A program made the position numbers and the translations under genes. Under the pieces are notes generated by a model. It worked only from the letters and a program-made list of their open reading frames with translations. It had not been told where the DNA came from and made no database searches. From Terrabacter sp. 28 (lineage in GTDB: Bacteria; Actinomycetota; Actinomycetes; Actinomycetales; Dermatophilaceae): a stretch of DNA of 64,000 nucleotides. This document shows, piece after piece, positions 38,060 through 48,037 of the stretch. Where the stretch lies: the NCBI GenBank assembly GCA_000955875.1, contig JYOE01000015.1:746-64745 (forward strand), read 5' to 3'. The first letter of the stretch is position 1. Each line of letters starts with the position of its first letter.

Positions 38060-38252
38060 CGTCAGCCTTCCGGCTCGGCCCCCGGCCCCTACGTCCTCGC
38101 CGCGCGTGCCCTGCGTGCCACGCGGCGAGGACCCCTTCATCAGAGTGTTGCGCCCCGGGGGCCTCCCGCATCCGTGTTTTCCCGTAATGACCCCAGGCGA
38201 CCCGGCGCCGCCCCCGGGACCCGGCCCGGCGGCATACGGCAGACTCTCCTCC

Positions 38253-39290
38253 GTGCGTGCACTCACCAAGCTGTCCGCAGGCCCCGGCCTGGAGCTCGTC
38301 GACCGTCCCGAGCCCGCGTGCGGGCCCGCCGACGTCAAGATCCGCGTGCTGCGGGCCGGCATCTGCGGCACGGACCTGCACCTCGCGGGCTGGGACGACT
38401 GGGCCGAGTCGGTCGTGAAGCCCCCGCTCGTCATCGGTCACGAGTTCTACGGCGAGGTCGTGGAGGTCGGCGAGGACGTCACCGACGTCAAGGTCGGCGA
38501 CCGGGCTTCGGGCGAGGGCCACATCGTGTGCGGCACGTGCCGCAACTGCCGCGCCGGCCGTCGGCACCTGTGCATCCGGACGAAGGGCATCGGCGTCAAC
38601 CGCGACGGCGCCTTCGCCGACTACGTCGTCATCCCGGCGAGCAACGCCTGGGTGCAGCCGGCCGACCTCGACCCCGACCTCGGCGCCGTCTTCGACCCGC
38701 TGGGCAACGCCACCCACACGGCGCTGCAGTGGCCGATGGTCGGCGAGGACGTCGTCATCACCGGCGGCGGGCCGATCGGTGTCATGGCGGCCGCGATCGC
38801 GCGGCACGCGGGGGCCCGGTACGTCGTCGTCAGCGACGCGAGCGACTACCGCCTGTCGCTCGCCGAGGCGGCCGGCGCCGACCTCACGATCAACGTCACC
38901 CGCGAGAGCCTGGCCGACGCGCAGCACCACCTCGGCATGAAGGAGGGCTTCGACATCGGTCTCGAGATGTCGGGTGCCGCCCCCGCCGTGACCGACCTCA
39001 TCGCGAACATGAACCACGGCGGGCGCATCGCGCTGCTCGGCCTGCCGCACCAGTCCTACGACCTCGACTGGGGCAAGGTGATCACCCACATGATCACGCT
39101 CAAGGGCATCTACGGCCGCGAGATGTACGACACCTGGTACGCCATGTCGCAGATGATCGCGACGTCCGAGCGCTTCCGTGCCGCCGTCGCCCAGGTCATC
39201 ACGCACCGGTTCAAGGCGGAGCAGTGGGAGGAGGCCTTCGAGACCGCGCGGTCCGGCCAGTGCGGCAAGGTCGTCCTCGACTGGAGCTGA
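38253..39290 (+). CDS. tdh: L-threonine 3-dehydrogenase
   Basis: A 345-residue zinc-dependent medium-chain dehydrogenase that oxidises threonine to 2-amino-3-ketobutyrate with NAD. With the GTG at 38253 the catalytic zinc Cys falls at residue 38 (AGICGTDLH), the same number as in E. coli Tdh, which supports this start over upstream ATG/GTG codons. Structural zinc: VCGTCRNCRAGRRHLC. Cofactor loop: TGGGPIGVMAA. The partner kbl lies 3.2 kb downstream on the same strand; in many bacteria the two are adjacent. Confidence 0.93.
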   Translation: MRALTKLSAGPGLELVDRPEPACGPADVKIRVLRAGICGTDLHLAGWDDWAESVVKPPLVIGHEFYGEVVEVGEDVTDVKVGDRASGEGHIVCGTCRNCRAGRRHLCIRTKGIGVNRDGAFADYVVIPASNAWVQPADLDPDLGAVFDPLGNATHTALQWPMVGEDVVITGGGPIGVMAAAIARHAGARYVVVSDASDYRLSLAEAAGADLTINVTRESLADAQHHLGMKEGFDIGLEMSGAAPAVTDLIANMNHGGRIALLGLPHQSYDLDWGKVITHMITLKGIYGREMYDTWYAMSQMIATSERFRAAVAQVITHRFKAEQWEEAFETARSGQCGKVVLDWS

Positions 39291-39301
39291 GAGGCTTGCG
39301 T

Positions 39302-39973
39302 ATGCCGTCCGCCGAAGACCCGAGCGCACGTCCCCGGCCACTCGTCCTCCTGCACGGGCTGGGCCAGTCGCCCATCGCGTGGCAGGACTTCGTGTCGGCG
39401 TTCGGCGCGGGGCGGCCGATGAGCGCCCCGTGGATGCGGGGCCTCAAGCCCAAGGACCCGGTCGGCTTCGACCTCGCGGCCGCGGCCGCCGGGGTGGCCG
39501 ACGAGCTAGAGCTGCAGGGCGTCAAGCAGGCCGACTTCGTCGGGGTCTCGGTGGGCGCGAGCGTCGCGCTGCGCCTCGCTGTCGAACGGCCCGAGCTGGT
39601 CGGCCGGCTGGTGCTCGGCGGCGCACTCGTGCGTCCGTCGAAGGGCGCGCTGCGCATGCAGCGGCTGGCGATGCGGCTCGTGCCCGAGAGCAAGCTCGTC
39701 GACGCTGGCGTCTCGCGCCCGCGGATGCTGGCGGTGCTCGATGCCCTCAAGGGCTTCGACGGCACCGAGTCGCTGCGCCAGGTGACGGCACCGACGCTCG
39801 TCGTCGCCGGCTCCAAGGACAAGGCGGGGGTCGTTGCAGCGCAGCAGCTCTCGCAGCAGCTGCCGACGGCGCGCGTGCACGTCGTCGACGGTGCCGGGCC
39901 GCTGGTCAACACCGAGTCGGCGCGCGAGCTGGCCGACCTGACGCACGCCTTCCTCGACGAGCCGAACGGCTGA
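39302..39973 (+). CDS. Alpha/beta hydrolase-fold protein lacking the usual catalytic histidine
   Basis: A 223-residue alpha/beta hydrolase: LVLLHGLGQSPIAWQDF holds the oxyanion HG motif, GVSVGAS (GxSxG) the nucleophile Ser, and VVAGSKDKAGV a possible acid Asp. The position where family members have GAGHLVN reads GAGPLVN, so the catalytic His is missing. It may be a binding protein or use a different base. The ATG lies within a copy of GTATGCCG, 11 bp after the tdh stop, so it is probably co-transcribed with tdh. Confidence 0.85.
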   Translation: MPSAEDPSARPRPLVLLHGLGQSPIAWQDFVSAFGAGRPMSAPWMRGLKPKDPVGFDLAAAAAGVADELELQGVKQADFVGVSVGASVALRLAVERPELVGRLVLGGALVRPSKGALRMQRLAMRLVPESKLVDAGVSRPRMLAVLDALKGFDGTESLRQVTAPTLVVAGSKDKAGVVAAQQLSQQLPTARVHVVDGAGPLVNTESARELADLTHAFLDEPNG

Positions 39974-39978
39974 GCGCG

Positions 39979-40356
39979 TCAGCAGAGGTTGATGCCGCCG
40001 GCGTCGAGCAGCTTCGAGACGACCTTCTCGTCCGTGATGGCCGGCACGATCCAGTCCTTGCCGGCCACGGACTTGACGCCCCTCGTGCACTCGAACGTGC
40101 TGACCCGCCGGTCGAGCTGCACGGCCTCGTCGTAGAAGGCCGCCTCGCGCGGTTTGCCGCCCGACGTGCAGGTGATCTTGTGCTCCGCGAGCGAGCCGTC
40201 CGAGTCACCGCTCGGCGGGCAGACGAGCTCGGCGACGACGGCCCAGCCGGGGTGGGTGGCCGCCTCGGGCGACTGGCTCGGTGGGGTGCCACCGCAGGCG
40301 GCCAGGGCCAGGGCGCAGGCCGCAGCGGCGCAGGCAGGAGTCAGACGTCGGAGCAC
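39979..40356 (-). CDS. Small secreted lipoprotein of unknown function
   Basis: A 125-residue protein with a type II signal peptide (MLRRLTPACAAAACALALAAC) and lipidated Cys21 in LAACGG. The mature part has four Cys (ELVCPP, KITCTS, TFECTR and the C-terminal NLC) that could make two disulfides. I do not recognise the domain. It is monocistronic and convergent with the hydrolase gene (5 bp apart). Confidence 0.75.
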   Translation of the reverse strand: MLRRLTPACAAAACALALAACGGTPPSQSPEAATHPGWAVVAELVCPPSGDSDGSLAEHKITCTSGGKPREAAFYDEAVQLDRRVSTFECTRGVKSVAGKDWIVPAITDEKVVSKLLDAGGINLC

Positions 40357-40499
40357 AGAGCGTTCCCTGAGGGTGGGGGATGGAGGGAGGGGTCGAGCGG
40401 GGTCACCGCGTCGAAAACCCGGTCAACTCTAGTCCGGCCCACGCTCGCGCCCCAGTCGAGAACGTGCTCCCGAGCGTGGGCGAGTGACACAGTCAACAC

Positions 40500-41054
40500 A
40501 TGGCGCGACTGCTCTACACCACCATCGCCTCGCTCGACGGCTACGTGGCCGACTCCTCGGGCGGTTTCGAGTGGGCGGCCCCGGACGCCGAGGTCCATGC
40601 CTTCGTCAACGACCTCGAGCGCGACGTCGGCACCTACCTCTGTGGCCGCCGGCTCTACGAGGTCATGGCCTACTGGGAGACCGCACCCACCGACGGCGAC
40701 GACGTCGAGCACGACTACGCGCGCATCTGGCAGGCGGCCGCCAAGGTCGTCTACTCGCGGACGCTGGCGGAGGTGAGGTCCGCGCGCACCACCCTCGAGC
40801 GGGAGTTCGACGCGGCCGCCGTCGCGAGGTTCGTGGCCGGTTCGGACCGTGACGTCAGCATCGGCGGCCCCACCCTCGCGGTGCACGCCCTGCGGGCCGG
40901 CATCGTCGACGAGGTGGCTCTCCTGAGGGTCCCCGTCGTGGTCGGCGGCGGCACGGCGAGCCTGCCCGACGGCATACGGCTCGACCTCGACCTGCTCGAC
41001 TGCCGCCGCTTCGCCGGCGGGACCACCTACGCGAGGTATGCCGTCAGGCGGTGA
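40500..41054 (+). CDS. Dihydrofolate reductase-like (RibD C-terminal) family protein
   Basis: A 184-residue RibD_C/DHFR-fold protein: LYTTIASLDGYVAD at the start, LCGRRLYEVMAYWE for the cofactor-side helix, SIGGPTLAVHALRAGIVDEV for the glycine loop, and a final TYARYAVRR strand. The family uses NADPH to reduce pterin-, pyrimidine- or unknown substrates; most actinobacterial members are uncharacterised. Its last 11 bp overlap the convergent split-barrel gene. Confidence 0.87.
   Translation: MARLLYTTIASLDGYVADSSGGFEWAAPDAEVHAFVNDLERDVGTYLCGRRLYEVMAYWETAPTDGDDVEHDYARIWQAAAKVVYSRTLAEVRSARTTLEREFDAAAVARFVAGSDRDVSIGGPTLAVHALRAGIVDEVALLRVPVVVGGGTASLPDGIRLDLDLLDCRRFAGGTTYARYAVRR
40968..41045. repeat. 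Inverted pair of the GTATGCCG word (10-bp arms)
   Basis: GACGGCATAC (40968-40977) and GTATGCCGTC (41036-41045) are perfect inverted copies with a 58-bp centre. They fall at the 3' end of the RibD-like gene, next to the convergent gene end. This is the closest of the inverted pairs of the window-wide word and could fold in RNA as a long-loop hairpin. Confidence 0.6.
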
Positions 41055-41499
41055 CGGTGCCCCCGGCGTCGTGCTGCCACGACGACCACCGTGCGACGTG
41101 CACCCGCACGAACGGACCCAGCGGCGGATCGGCCGCGTACTGCGGGTACTTCGCGGCGAGGGCGTCGAGCACGTCGTCGAGCACGTCGTCGGGCACGGCG
41201 TCGGTGCCGGACGAGCCGCCCTCCACAACGGTCGCCCGGCCGTCTGCCCGTACCCACCAGAGCCGGGTCCACTCGTCGTCGTAGTGGTCGACGAGAAGGC
41301 TGACCTGCGGGTTGGCTCGGATGTTGCGCAGGCGCCGGAGCTCCCGGGTCGACTTCGGCTTGTGGTCGACGGCGCTCCACACCTCGTCGCCGAGCACGAC
41401 GAAGACGACGGGCACCAGGTGCGGGAAGCCGTCAGGACCCACCGTCGCCAAGCGGGCGACGCGAGCCGCCGCGAAGCGGTCACGCCGCTCTGGTCCCAT
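41044..41499 (-). CDS. PPOX-class split-barrel oxidoreductase, TIGR03668-like (predicted F420-dependent)
   Basis: A 151-residue flavin/deazaflavin split-barrel protein. It starts ARVARLATVGPDGFPHLVPVVF and carries the subgroup stretch AVDHKPKSTRELRRLRNI and VSLLVDHYDDEWTRLWWVRADG. I associate that pattern with the actinobacterial PPOX-class F420-dependent group. These proteins act as dimers binding F420 or FMN; the substrate is unknown. One of three split-barrel genes within 3.2 kb. Confidence 0.87.
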   Translation of the reverse strand: MGPERRDRFAAARVARLATVGPDGFPHLVPVVFVVLGDEVWSAVDHKPKSTRELRRLRNIRANPQVSLLVDHYDDEWTRLWWVRADGRATVVEGGSSGTDAVPDDVLDDVLDALAAKYPQYAADPPLGPFVRVHVARWSSWQHDAGGTVTA

Positions 41500-41508
41500 T
41501 CCCCGACG

Positions 41509-42003
41509 CTACTGCGCCCCCGCAGCCCGCTCCATGGCGCGCTCGATCGCGCTGGGGAAGCGCGTCTCGAAGTCGATGATCCCCACCCAGTCCGGGGTCA
41601 GGTACACCCGGGCCATGTCGGTCGTCATGGCCCGCAGGCTGGTGAGCCACGCCGCCCCCTGCTCGGCGCCCAGGCAACGCATCGTCATCGCCTCGTACTC
41701 GGGAGCGACGCCCTCGACCACGTCGGTGCGGACGGTGCCGCGAATCAGCAGAACCTTGTAGGGCATCTCGCCGGTGTCGATGGTGGCAGCAACTCGCATG
41801 CCGTCACGTAGCGCCCGCATCTTGGGTGCGTCCGTCGGCGTTCCGAACACGAGCTCCTCCCCGTTCCAGTGGAACCCGATCGGCACCACCCGCGGCGTCC
41901 CGTCGGTCCAGGTGTACGCCAGCCGGGCCGGCAGCGGTGACTGCAGCAGCCGCTGGGCCACCTCGTCCTCGAGCAGGGCGAGGCTTCCCTGTCGCGTCGT
42001 CAT
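41509..42003 (-). CDS. Pyridoxamine 5'-phosphate oxidase-family split-barrel protein
   Basis: A 164-residue split-barrel protein with PARLAYTWTDGTPRVVPIGFHWNGEELVFGTPTDAPKMRALR at the nucleotide-binding edge and VLLIRGTVRTDVVEGVAPEYEAMTMR later. It probably binds FMN or F420. It is upstream of the preceding PPOX gene on the same strand (9 bp gap) and likely in one transcript with it. The reaction is unknown. Confidence 0.83.
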   Translation of the reverse strand: MTTRQGSLALLEDEVAQRLLQSPLPARLAYTWTDGTPRVVPIGFHWNGEELVFGTPTDAPKMRALRDGMRVAATIDTGEMPYKVLLIRGTVRTDVVEGVAPEYEAMTMRCLGAEQGAAWLTSLRAMTTDMARVYLTPDWVGIIDFETRFPSAIERAMERAAGAQ

Positions 42004-42038
42004 GGCCTCACTCCTTCCTCCGGCCCCGGTCGGCGGGG

Positions 42039-42287
42039 TCAGGCGGTGACGGTGATCTCGTGGATCTCGTCGGCGGGATGGCCGGTGCGCTCGTGGATGC
42101 GCTTCACCGCATCCGCGCTCGGGCCCTCCGACAGGCAGAAGACGTGACCCGTGTTGGGATCGGCCCAGGCGTGCTTGAAGTTCACGCCCTCCTCGTCCTG
42201 GATGTCGAGGTCGGCCTGGTGCGCTGCCATCAGCGCCTCCGTGGTCACCCCGGGCATGTTGGTGTGCACGTCCATGAACTCAGGCAT
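42039..42287 (-). CDS. SCO4226-family nickel-binding protein (DUF4242)
   Basis: An 82-residue ferredoxin-like protein: MPEFMDVHTNMPGVTTEAL, AHQADLDIQDEEGVNFKHAWADPNTGHVFCLSEGPSADAV and a His-rich end. This matches the DUF4242/SCO4226 group, whose Streptomyces member was shown to bind nickel. It is upstream of two split-barrel genes on the same strand and may start that operon. Confidence 0.85.
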   Translation of the reverse strand: MPEFMDVHTNMPGVTTEALMAAHQADLDIQDEEGVNFKHAWADPNTGHVFCLSEGPSADAVKRIHERTGHPADEIHEITVTA

Positions 42288-42482
42288 GTTCCCGCCTCAC
42301 TGGCTGTGGTCCCCCGAGGAATCAGATGTCGACCACGCTACGCCGCGTGAACGGGCTCCACGGCGGCTTCCCAGAAGTCCGTCCGAGGGGCACCCGGTGG
42401 GGGTGTCGCGTCCTCCGGGGCGGCATACGCTGGGTGCCGCCACACGCGCCCCCGCCACCCGACCGACCCGCGAAGGACACCG

Positions 42483-43676
42483 ATGTACGGCTCAGTGAAG
42501 GACGAGATCACCGCGACGCTCCAGGAGATCCGCGACGCCGGCCTCTACAAGAACGAGCGCGAGCTGACCTCGCCGCAGTCGGCTCACGTGACGACGCTCA
42601 AGGCCCAGGCGCTGAACTTCTGCGCCAACAACTACCTCGGGCTCGCCAACGACCCCGGTGTCGTCGAGGCCTCGAAGAAGGCTCTCGACCAGTGGGGCTT
42701 CGGCATGGCCTCGGTGCGCTTCATCTGTGGCACCCAGACGCTGCACACCGCGCTCGAGGCACGCATCAGCGAGTTCCTCGGCACGGAGGCGACGATCCTC
42801 TACTCCTCGTGCTTCGACGCCAACGGCGGTGTCTTCGAGGTGCTCTTCGGCGCCGAGGACGCGATCATCAGCGACGAGCTCAACCACGCGTCGATCATCG
42901 ACGGCATCCGCCTGAGCAAGGCGATGCGCTACCGCTACAAGAACGCCGACATGACCGACCTGCGCGGCCAGCTCGAGGCGGCCCGGGCGGCGGGCGCCAA
43001 GCGCAAGGTCGTCGTCACCGACGGCGTCTTCTCGATGGACGGCTCGTACGCGCCGCTCGACGAGATCTGCGACCTGGCCGAGGAGTTCGGCGCCATGGTG
43101 TTCGTCGACGACTCCCACGCCGTCGGCTTCGTCGGCGACGGTGGCCGCGGCACACCCGAGCTCTTCGGCGTCATGGACCGCGTCGACATCATCACCGGGA
43201 CCCTCGGCAAGGCGCTCGGCGGCGCGAGCGGCGGCTACGTGTCGAGCCACCGAGAGGTCGTCGACCTGCTGCGCCAGCGCTCGCGGCCCTACCTCTTCAG
43301 CAACTCCGTGGCGCCGTCGGTCGTGGCCGGCTCCATGGCGGCCCTCGAGCTCGTCGAGAGCTCGGCCGAGAAGCGCGAGACGCTCAAGGCCAACACGCAG
43401 CTGTTCCACACGCTGATGACCGAGGCGGGCTTCGAGCTGCTGCCGGGCACGCACCCCATCCGGCCGGTCATGTTCCCCGGTGAGGACGGCGCCCGCCGGG
43501 CCGCCGAGATCGCCGACCACATGCTCGGCAACGGCGTCTACGTCATCGCCTTCAGCTTCCCGGTCGTTCCCCGCGGCAAGGCCCGCATCCGGGTGCAGCT
43601 GTCGGCGGCGCACTCGGAGGCCGACGTGCGCGCCTGCGTGGACGCCTTCGTCGCCGCCCGCGACGCGGTCGGCTGA
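42483..43676 (+). CDS. kbl: Glycine C-acetyltransferase (2-amino-3-ketobutyrate CoA ligase)
   Basis: A 397-residue PLP enzyme that cleaves 2-amino-3-ketobutyrate with CoA to glycine and acetyl-CoA, the step after Tdh. The alpha-oxoamine synthase motifs are visible: [19 protein letters not shown]-like [27 protein letters not shown] with the PLP Asp/His, and the Schiff-base Lys in [14 protein letters not shown]. Length equals the E. coli enzyme. It stands apart from tdh, with six genes between. Confidence 0.96.
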   Translation: MYGSVKDEITATLQEIRDAGLYKNERELTSPQSAHVTTLKAQALNFCANNYLGLANDPGVVEASKKALDQWGFGMASVRFICGTQTLHTALEARISEFLGTEATILYSSCFDANGGVFEVLFGAEDAIISDELNHASIIDGIRLSKAMRYRYKNADMTDLRGQLEAARAAGAKRKVVVTDGVFSMDGSYAPLDEICDLAEEFGAMVFVDDSHAVGFVGDGGRGTPELFGVMDRVDIITGTLGKALGGASGGYVSSHREVVDLLRQRSRPYLFSNSVAPSVVAGSMAALELVESSAEKRETLKANTQLFHTLMTEAGFELLPGTHPIRPVMFPGEDGARRAAEIADHMLGNGVYVIAFSFPVVPRGKARIRVQLSAAHSEADVRACVDAFVAARDAVG

Positions 43677-43719
43677 GCCGGCGGTCCGGACACCGGTGGG
43701 GTGCCCGGCGCAGCAGGTC

Positions 43720-44178
43720 TCAGACGGGCGGGTCGGCCGGCAGGTCCCGCAGCCAGGGCCGGCTCAGGGTGAAGCGGCGGCCGGAGATCTCGTCGACCTG
43801 GATCGCGACGACGACGGTCTTGGGTGTGCCGACCCAGGGCCGCACCGGCAGCCGCTCGGCGACGTAGGCGGCCTGCCCCTCGAGGACGTGGGCCCGGCCG
43901 CGGCAGATCACGCTCGTCGCGTGGTCACCCTTGACCTCGTCGACCTCGAAGGCGACGTCGTTGTTGGACGTCACGCCGAAGAGCTTGCTGCCCTCGGCCG
44001 TCATGAAGACGAGGCGCTCGCCGTCGACCGCGTAGTTGATCGGCACGATGTGGACCTCGCCCACGAGGTGGAAGGCGAGCCGCCCGAACTCGCGCTCGCG
44101 CAGGAAGCCCCACGACTGCTCCGGGTGCAGCTCCTGGACCAGGTTGCTGTACGGGTCGGTGTGCGTGGTGTCGGACAT
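43720..44178 (-). CDS. Pyridoxamine 5'-phosphate oxidase-family protein
   Basis: A 152-residue split-barrel flavoprotein: WGFLREREFGRLAFHLVGEVHIVPINYAVDGERLVFMTAEGSKLFG, then VAFEVDEVKG, then WVGTPKTVVVAIQVDEISGRRF. This subgroup is common in actinobacteria and is often linked to stress regulons, without a defined reaction. A dyad overlaps its -10 box (TACAAT) and a strong GGAGGAGG ribosome site precedes the ATG. Divergent from nadE. Confidence 0.86.
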   Translation of the reverse strand: MSDTTHTDPYSNLVQELHPEQSWGFLREREFGRLAFHLVGEVHIVPINYAVDGERLVFMTAEGSKLFGVTSNNDVAFEVDEVKGDHATSVICRGRAHVLEGQAAYVAERLPVRPWVGTPKTVVVAIQVDEISGRRFTLSRPWLRDLPADPPV

Positions 44179-44215
44179 GGTGGCCTCCTCCGGGTCGCAT
44201 CGGGCGAGAGCTCGA

Positions 44216-44234
44216 CTACTACGAATTGTAGGAG
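44216..44234. promoter_or_regulatory. 19-bp dyad over the -10 box of the 43720-44178 gene
   Basis: CTACTAC-GAATT-GTAGGAG is symmetrical apart from one base per arm. On the minus strand it contains TACAAT (44230-44225), a near-perfect -10 hexamer about 47 nt from the start codon. It is a candidate operator. The arms recall BlaI/CopY-type sites (TACTAC/GTAGTA), but the spacing differs by one base. Confidence 0.45.
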
Positions 44235-44324
44235 GTCTGGACCCGTCGTGCCCAGCGTCGGGCCCACCCTCGTGGCGAGGCTCGCGTCACACGCCGCGCG
44301 CACCGCGTGCGATTGACTGTGGCC

Positions 44325-46367
<2,043 letters not shown>

Positions 46368-46377
46368 GGAAACCCGA

Positions 46378-46878
46378 GTGGCAAATGCAGTGACGGTCCG
46401 TGACTACGCCGACGCGGACTGGGCCCAGGTGTGGCCCATCATCGAGCAGGTCGTGCGTGCTGGAGACACCTTCCCGTTCCCCGTCGACCTGTCCGAGTCG
46501 GACGCCCGGGCCATCTGGCTCGAAAACGGCCCCGGCGGGCGGGCGAGCGTCGCGGTCGACGGCGACCGCGTGCTCGGCACTGCCAAGATGGGGCGCAACC
46601 GTCCGGGCCCGGGTGCGCACGTCTCGACGGCCAGCTACATGGTTGCCCCGGACGCCCGTGGTCTCGGCGTCGGCCGAGCGCTCGTCGTCGACTCGATCGA
46701 ATGGGCACGCCGGTCCGGTTTCGCCGCAATGCAGTTCAACGCCGTGGTGGCGACGAACAAGAGCGCGGTGCGGCTCTACGAGAGCCTCGGTTTCACCGTG
46801 ATCGGCACGGTGCCGAGGGCCCACCAGCTGCCGGACGGCGAGCGGGTGGGCCTCAGCATCATGCACCTCGACCTCTGA
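46378..46878 (+). CDS. GNAT-family N-acetyltransferase
   Basis: A 166-residue acetyltransferase. Motif A (SYMVAPDARGLGVGRALVVDSIEWAR, about 90-115) is the acetyl-CoA loop (R-G-L-G-V-G), and NKSAVRLYESLGFTVIG is motif B. The acceptor could be an amine, peptide or antibiotic. The GTG start at 46378 has GAGGA upstream. It lies 10 bp behind nadE and is likely co-transcribed. Confidence 0.9.
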   Translation: MANAVTVRDYADADWAQVWPIIEQVVRAGDTFPFPVDLSESDARAIWLENGPGGRASVAVDGDRVLGTAKMGRNRPGPGAHVSTASYMVAPDARGLGVGRALVVDSIEWARRSGFAAMQFNAVVATNKSAVRLYESLGFTVIGTVPRAHQLPDGERVGLSIMHLDL

Positions 46879-46899
46879 GCCGGCGCGTGCGGCCGGGAC

Positions 46900-47952
46900 T
46901 CAGCCGGTCAGCACGACCTTGAGCGCGCCGGTCTCGGCCGCGCGGGCGAACGTGTCGTAGGCGTCGAGGAAGTCGGCCATCGCGAAGCGGTGCGTCACGA
47001 ACCGCGCCAGGTCGACCTGGTGCGTCGCCAGCAGCCGCAGCAGGGTCGGCGTCGAGTAGGTGTCGACGAGGCCCGTCGTGATGGTCACGTTCTTGATCCA
47101 GAGCTCCTCCAGGTGCAGGCTGGCCGGACCGCCGTGGACGCCCACGTTCGCGACCGTGCCGCCGGGGCGCACGAGGGCGGTGCACTGCTCGAACGTGGCC
47201 GCCACCCCGACCGCCTCGATCGCCACGTCGGCGCCCAGTCCCTGCGTCAGGGCCCGGACCACCGAGACGGCGTCCTCGTGGGAGGGGTTCACCGTGACGT
47301 CGGCCCCGAACTGCTTGGCCGCCTCCAGCCGGGCGTCGGCCAGGTCGATGGCCACGACGTGCGCGGGGCTGAAGAGCTTGGCGCCCATGATGGCGGAGAG
47401 CCCGACCGGGCCGGCGCCCACGACGGCCACGACGTCGCCGGGACGCACCCGGCCGTTGAGCACCCCGACCTCGTAGCCCGTGGGCCCGATGTCGGCCAGC
47501 ATGAGCACCTCCTCGTCGGTGACACCCTCGGGGACGGCGTACGTCGACGTGTCCGCGAACGGGACCCTGACGTACTCCGCCTGCGTGCCGTCGATCTTGT
47601 GGCCGAGGATCCAGCCGCCACCGCCGATGCACTGGCCGTAGCTGCCGTCGCGGCAGTAGCGGCACGCACCGCACGCGGTGATGCAGGAGACGAGCACGCG
47701 GTCGCCCGGCTTGACGTTCTTGACGCCCGGCCCCACCTCTTCCACCGTGCCGACCGCCTCGTGCCCGAGGATCCGGCCGTCGGTGACGGCGGCGACGTCG
47801 CCCTTGAGGATGTGCAGGTCGGTGCCGCAGATGGTCACGGTGTCGACCTTGACGACGGCGTCGGTGTCGGCCTGGACGGTCGGCTTCGGCACCTCTTCCC
47901 AGGCCTTGTGGCCCGGGCCGTGGTAGACGATCGCGTGCATGGTGGTGCTCAT
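46900..47952 (-). CDS. Zinc-dependent alcohol dehydrogenase, MDR family
   Basis: A 350-residue dehydrogenase. Catalytic zinc ligands are in TVTICGTDLH and GHEAVG, the structural zinc in CGACRYCRDGSYGQC, and the cofactor loop in VVGAGPVGLSA followed by an acidic residue (AIDLADAR), indicating NAD. It falls near the Tdh/sorbitol/2,3-butanediol dehydrogenase-like group; the alcohol substrate is not predictable. Monocistronic. Confidence 0.9.
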   Translation of the reverse strand: MSTTMHAIVYHGPGHKAWEEVPKPTVQADTDAVVKVDTVTICGTDLHILKGDVAAVTDGRILGHEAVGTVEEVGPGVKNVKPGDRVLVSCITACGACRYCRDGSYGQCIGGGGWILGHKIDGTQAEYVRVPFADTSTYAVPEGVTDEEVLMLADIGPTGYEVGVLNGRVRPGDVVAVVGAGPVGLSAIMGAKLFSPAHVVAIDLADARLEAAKQFGADVTVNPSHEDAVSVVRALTQGLGADVAIEAVGVAATFEQCTALVRPGGTVANVGVHGGPASLHLEELWIKNVTITTGLVDTYSTPTLLRLLATHQVDLARFVTHRFAMADFLDAYDTFARAAETGALKVVLTG

Positions 47953-48037
47953 GTCTCCTCCTCGAGGCCGCGGGGTAGCGGCACGTCACCAGTCCATCGC
48001 CGGGACCGGTGCGGAGGTAGGGCCGTACGTCCCGGAG

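Noticed and set aside
33948..38230. Absence of the GTATGCCG word over the patatin-like gene as evidence for horizontal transfer
   Set aside because: A gap of about 4.3 kb is not unusual at one copy per 1.6 kb; gaps of 3.4-4.0 kb occur over several ordinary genes in the window.
38187..38252. Upstream ATG start for tdh, giving a 22-residue extension
   Set aside because: The extension is Pro-rich and not family-like, and the GTG at 38253 places the catalytic Cys at residue 38 as in E. coli Tdh.
41761..41815. GCATGCCG and GGCATAG near-matches counted as copies of the repeated word
   Set aside because: They lack the TA core or the final C, are expected by chance at this GC content, and were left out of the count of 41.
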